Positions 59,801-64,000 of a stretch of DNA of 64,000 nucleotides are shown here, one piece after another. Within the stretch, counting starts at the first letter, position 1, and the number at the start of each line of letters is the position of its first letter. This DNA comes from Atopsyche davidsoni (Eukaryota; Arthropoda; Insecta; Trichoptera; Hydrobiosidae). Location: the NCBI GenBank assembly GCA_022113835.1, contig JAILWY010000003.1:13539501-13603500 (forward strand), written 5' to 3'. A model generated the notes under the pieces. It saw only the letters and a list, made by a program, of their open reading frames with translations. It ran no database searches and was not told where the DNA came from. The translations under genes were made by a program, and so were the position numbers.

Positions 59801-62800
59801 AAATGGGTTCGAAGTATCGTTTAAATATTTCCCTAATATATGTAAAAACTCAGAGCTGTAATATATTAGCATTCTTGTCGAAAATTTTTAATTATAATAA
59901 ATAAATTGTTCGCCTTTGAGATTTTTAAACATCAAATTTAGATAGTATTTTGGTTAATTAAAAGTAAATTCCATAAATTATGTGTTTTGTTGGGGATTCT
60001 ATGAATTCACGACCCAACCAAAAAGGAAGTGGTCTCAATATTTATTATATTAAACTTGTTACAAATAATTAAGGAGCTCTGCAGTGCGCCCGTATATCTG
60101 ATATGTCTGAAGGTTTAGCGTTCTTGTCGATACACGTATAGAATTACTAATTCACCAAAGACGCCCCTAAACACAGGGGATTCGGTGTAGCCTCTTCTAG
60201 GGGTGCGGTTGCAGCCTCTTCTAGCGGTCCACTGAAGTTTGGCGCATCTGAGCCCGAGTCCAGAGCGCGGTACAGCCTGCAGCCTGTCAAACTAACTAAG
60301 TGCTGTGGAGCCTTATTTACTATCTGTGTGTACAGAGGAACTGCAATCTACAATATGATTGTTTATCTAAGGGGTGTGGATTGTGTACTCATCGCCCCTA
60401 TATTTTCAATTAATGTTGGGTACTTAAATGCTCTACACTCTACATTATTAAAACAATGTAACAGATTTCTATAGTCATATTGTGAGGATCGTTAATATAA
60501 TGAATTTGTTATAGCTTAGAATATAATGGAAAATCAACAAACATTTACTGAAAGCTGTTAAATTTTAAAAATCGAGTGATTTATTTTAATTTCAGTGTAA
60601 TTTTTTTTAATTAATCTCTAGCAAAACCACCAAGTACCTTATACTAACGAAACTTATATATTAAGGTAAAAAATTAAGAAAGATATTTAGAGGTTACTTT
60701 TTTTATCAACAGAACCACACTATTTACCCAGTAGGTTAGGGCAGAGATGTAATTTCAGAAACTTTTTGATATATTTTATTGATATTGTACATTCATGATT
60801 CTCAAAGTTAATTATAAAATATTTAATGCCTAGGACTAATTGAAATAATAATTCAATTATAATTTATTCATATTAAAACCGCATATTTGTATTGTTTATT
60901 TTATTGTTTATGATTATATTATATTAACATGTTACCTTTCCCATTTTTTTACCAACCACATGCTCGTTTTATAAATGTGCTAATGCAAAAATCACAGTCG
61001 TTAATATGTTTTGATAAAATTTATATTTCACAAGTAAAACTATTTCAGAGATAAGTTAGTATTTATAAAGAATCTCTGTAATGAGGTCCCCCAGCCGATA
61101 AAGCATTCCGACGCAGATTTAATTTTCTCTCCCACAGTGGGGCAGCCAATAAGCGACCGCAGGCGGTGAGAATTCTTCCAAATCGAATACATATATGTAT
61201 GAACGCAGTGCCGCCGAGGTGGAGTCCTGTATATATTTATTCCAGTTTTAATTAAGTGGGCTAAGATCTAAAAAAATACTACCGTCAGGTCACAATTGAG
61301 GAAAATAAATAAAATTAAAAACAGGCAGAAGGTTCAAAAAAAATTTGTCCCTGGACGTCAACCAAAACTCACAATCCGGTCGCTTCATAAAACCGGGACA
61401 AATGTAGATGTTAGCACTGTATATAATAAAAAGAACAAAATATAAAACTTAGAAATTTGATATTAGGGTGTGAAATATATTAATATTATATGCAAAATAT
61501 TTTTTTTTCTAAAATAATTAAAAATAAAATACTTCTTTCCTATTTATAAATTTTTTTTTCTGTTTTTTAACAGAATTAAAAATAAAGATTATTATTTCAG
61601 AAAACACATGCGGAAACGGGTTCTATTTATATTACTAAATAAATCTCATAAAAAAATAAAACAGTTTTAATATTACTAATAGTACAGTAATAACATATGA
61701 TATTTTTCAAATGTTAAGTTGACTTTCATCTTGAAAATCTAATGTAAAGAAATCTTTGCCTATTATATTTCTATTTAATATTTATGTTTGAATAAAATAA
61801 AATAAAACAAATAAAATAATTTTACAGCCATACCGCTCTGGTCTTAGTTCAGAAGAAATGTTGTATAAACTCGTTTGGTTGTTAAGCTCACATGCGTAAA
61901 CATTTCTGTTTTTAATAAATAAAGCGTAGCCTAGCTAAGAAAAACCTATAATGAAAAAATGGTTTTAATCTTTTTATTATGCGTAAAAACATTAATAATA
62001 TCGGGTCCGTCTCTGGAATAGCCATGAAACTAACTAAATATTTCACACTCTGAACACAAAGGCAAACCGTTAAGCGGTAACCAGATATAGAATGTGCAGG
62101 TAGCTTACAGTGGCGGGAGGTAATTTCTACTATATTATCTTTCTTATTGGATTTGACCCTTTCACTCCCTCGAGACTGCGAGAGAGAAAAATTGGCAGGC
62201 TTGAACATAGTGGAGTGCTGATCGAAGACATGCTACAAACAGGGCAATTTACAGTCATACGACAAAACTCAGTCATAACAACGATTTTTTTCAAAAACTC
62301 TTTATTAATCATCAAAATATATGAGTATAAGGCCAAATATGCAATGCACTTTCACTTCAGAGATATCTTTTTTTCGTCATTGGATCGATAATCATGAAAA
62401 AGTTCAGTTCCGGAAAATGCCCCGAGATCGAGCCCATGTGTTTTTTTTAATTTGATTGTGATGTTAAGTCTTAGATCTTTAGTAAAACTGCCTGTATTTA
62501 GGTCATAGTCGGTGTTGGGCGAGCCTCCGCTCCACTGTGCCGCCGACCTCCGAGCGGCTCGGGCCCGACCGCCAGTAAGATTGCGTTATTCGCAATCATT
62601 TGTATTATTCAAATTGCGGTGTGTAAAATAACAATGGAAAAAAAGCTCCTATAATGTACCAACCAGCCCGCAAGGTCGAGGTTAATATAACAATACGGGA
62701 TATAGAATATATAAAAATATGCTAACGCTTTTAAAGAAAATGAACTCCTTTGAAATGGGATATTTTATAAAGGACATCGATATACTTACATGTGCGTCAC

Positions 62801-64000
62801 GGGCTGCTTCCCCGCTAACAGCACGCGGCGATCAAATATATTACACGAAAAGCCTGCTATTCGTGAGGGAAATTTCCATTTTATACGGTTTAATAAAATT
62901 ATTATTTATTATTATTGGAATAAATTTTGTATTTTCAAAATTTGAATTTAAATTTCTGATTTTGAGCTTACAAAAACTGTAAAATACGTTGCTTGAAATA
63001 TTTTCATAAAATATGTTGCATTTCTTTTTACAAATGGTCATGGTCTCCTACAAATTCTTACTTTACGTTTTCCGTAAACACTTTGAAGCACAGCTTAGGT
63101 TAGGTTAGGGTCCAATCGTGTTTGTCCATCAGCGCAAACGAGATTGCTTTGTGTCTATTTTATACTTTTCAACAAGTTAACTTCCTGAATTATCAAGAAG
63201 GAAAATTTCTGAATTGCTCGACAACTAAATCCAAGCATTGGGTTGCTTTAATGTGCAATACACAATTCGGTCGAAGTTTGTACGTAAATATAGAATGAAA
63301 CAAATCGTTTAAGATTCCTTTCAACCGCTCGAGGTGTTTTACTGAAATAATATGAACTTTATTGCCTTGTAAGGATATTACCATTTTGAAAGATATTTAT
63401 ATCGTAAGATATTTCCAATTCAAACAAACTGTCACAATTTTTCGGATACTCACAACGGCGACGGTATATAATGCAACGATAAACGCACTGCTATAAGCAA
63501 GAATATATAATTGAGAAGGTTGCTCCGGGAGCCCGGCCTCGGTGTAGGAATTGCAAACACAAGTGAAGTGTTTTTTTTATAATTACTGAAAAGGAATAAA
63601 AAATAAAAATAAATACGAGAGGATATAAATCTTAATCGATAAATAAATACAAGCTGAACGTAACGTTTTGGTTGTTATTTGGTAACCAAGGTAAAAACAT
63701 AACTTTATAATGTACAAACAGAAATGTAAAATGTTTAAATACAAAATTGAATAAAAGTATTCGAGGTCGGGTGCCCTTTTGGGGTATTCTCAAAAGCCGG
63801 AGTCGCAATAACTACAAATGCACGCGATCTGCGGAACAAAGTTGAGCATTGACGCCCAACTCCGGGCGGTGATCGGATAAAGAAGAACAGATAAGTACGG
63901 GAGGCGGCGGTGCAAACATTCGGAATTAATTTCCCCCGAGACCTCAGCGCGACGGCCTCCATTCACTGCGCGCCTGTAAACACCCGGGAGGGGGATACTT
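56851..64000. other. No gene recognised; scattered GC-rich islands
   Basis: Islands at 58100-58330, 60110-60300 (with a short direct repeat AGCCTCTTCTAG), 61085-61225 (TCCCACAGTGGGG and a CCAAT), 62500-62590 and 63740-63990 interrupt AT-rich sequence. A three-copy TTAGG run lies at about 63094-63110. I find no open frame with a recognisable domain. Confidence 0.4.

Noticed and set aside
1..64000. CRISPR array or bacterial operon
   Set aside because: No spaced direct repeats of that type and no compact gene clusters; the introns and transposon types show a eukaryotic nuclear sequence.

Overview
The window is eukaryotic and most likely from an arthropod, probably an insect. It is AT-rich and gene-poor. 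It has spliceosomal introns and a dense mix of element types common in insect genomes (mariner/Tc, piggyBac with TTAA sites, hAT, a Penelope-like element, a solo LTR and a tRNA-derived repeat). No bacterial operon structure is present. The sequence alone does not place it more finely than that.

Region 3235-19771 (minus strand) holds the one gene I can assemble with confidence. It is a six-exon, 911-codon member of glycoside hydrolase family 31 (GH31) in the sucrase-isomaltase / maltase-glucoamylase / acid alpha-glucosidase group. The predicted order is a short cytosolic tail, a signal anchor, a P-type trefoil domain, the N-terminal sandwich domain, the barrel and the C-terminal beta domains. 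All six exons join in phase with AG/GT borders and no internal stop. The barrel has lost the residues that define a working GH31 enzyme: the nucleophile motif, the acid/base aspartate, the substrate arginine and the R-N-H-N motif. It is therefore best read as a membrane-anchored pseudoenzyme.

Its introns are loaded with transposons. Intron 5 holds a deleted piggyBac and rearranged relatives. Intron 1 holds a hAT element with perfect TIRs, an 8-bp TSD and a single nonsense codon in its transposase. The hAT element carries a nested TTAA-type MITE and sits in decayed Tc/mariner-like copies.

Upstream of the gene (20046-23700) are a decayed mariner, fragments of a Penelope-type terminal repeat, and a 2.2-kb DNA transposon inserted into those fragments with 15-bp TIRs and a 6-bp TSD.

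From about 23.7 kb to 64 kb I find no convincing complete gene. The region is an AT-rich desert broken by short GC-richer islands that could be regulatory. It also holds a 126-bp perfect palindrome, a Penelope-like remnant between 174-bp perfect inverted repeats, a tRNA-derived repeat with 101-bp inverted arms, a 26-bp and an 8-bp tandem array, and a solo LTR. Further right are a nearly full-length mariner with one stop and a catalytic-core deletion, one candidate orphan exon, a second piggyBac remnant, and a 99-bp GC-rich minisatellite. Because its period is 33 codons, that array leaves long open frames on both strands.

The least ordinary items are the GH31 pseudoenzyme, the Penelope terminal repeat with a hammerhead-like fold, and the 6-bp-TSD transposon with an uncommon transposase.
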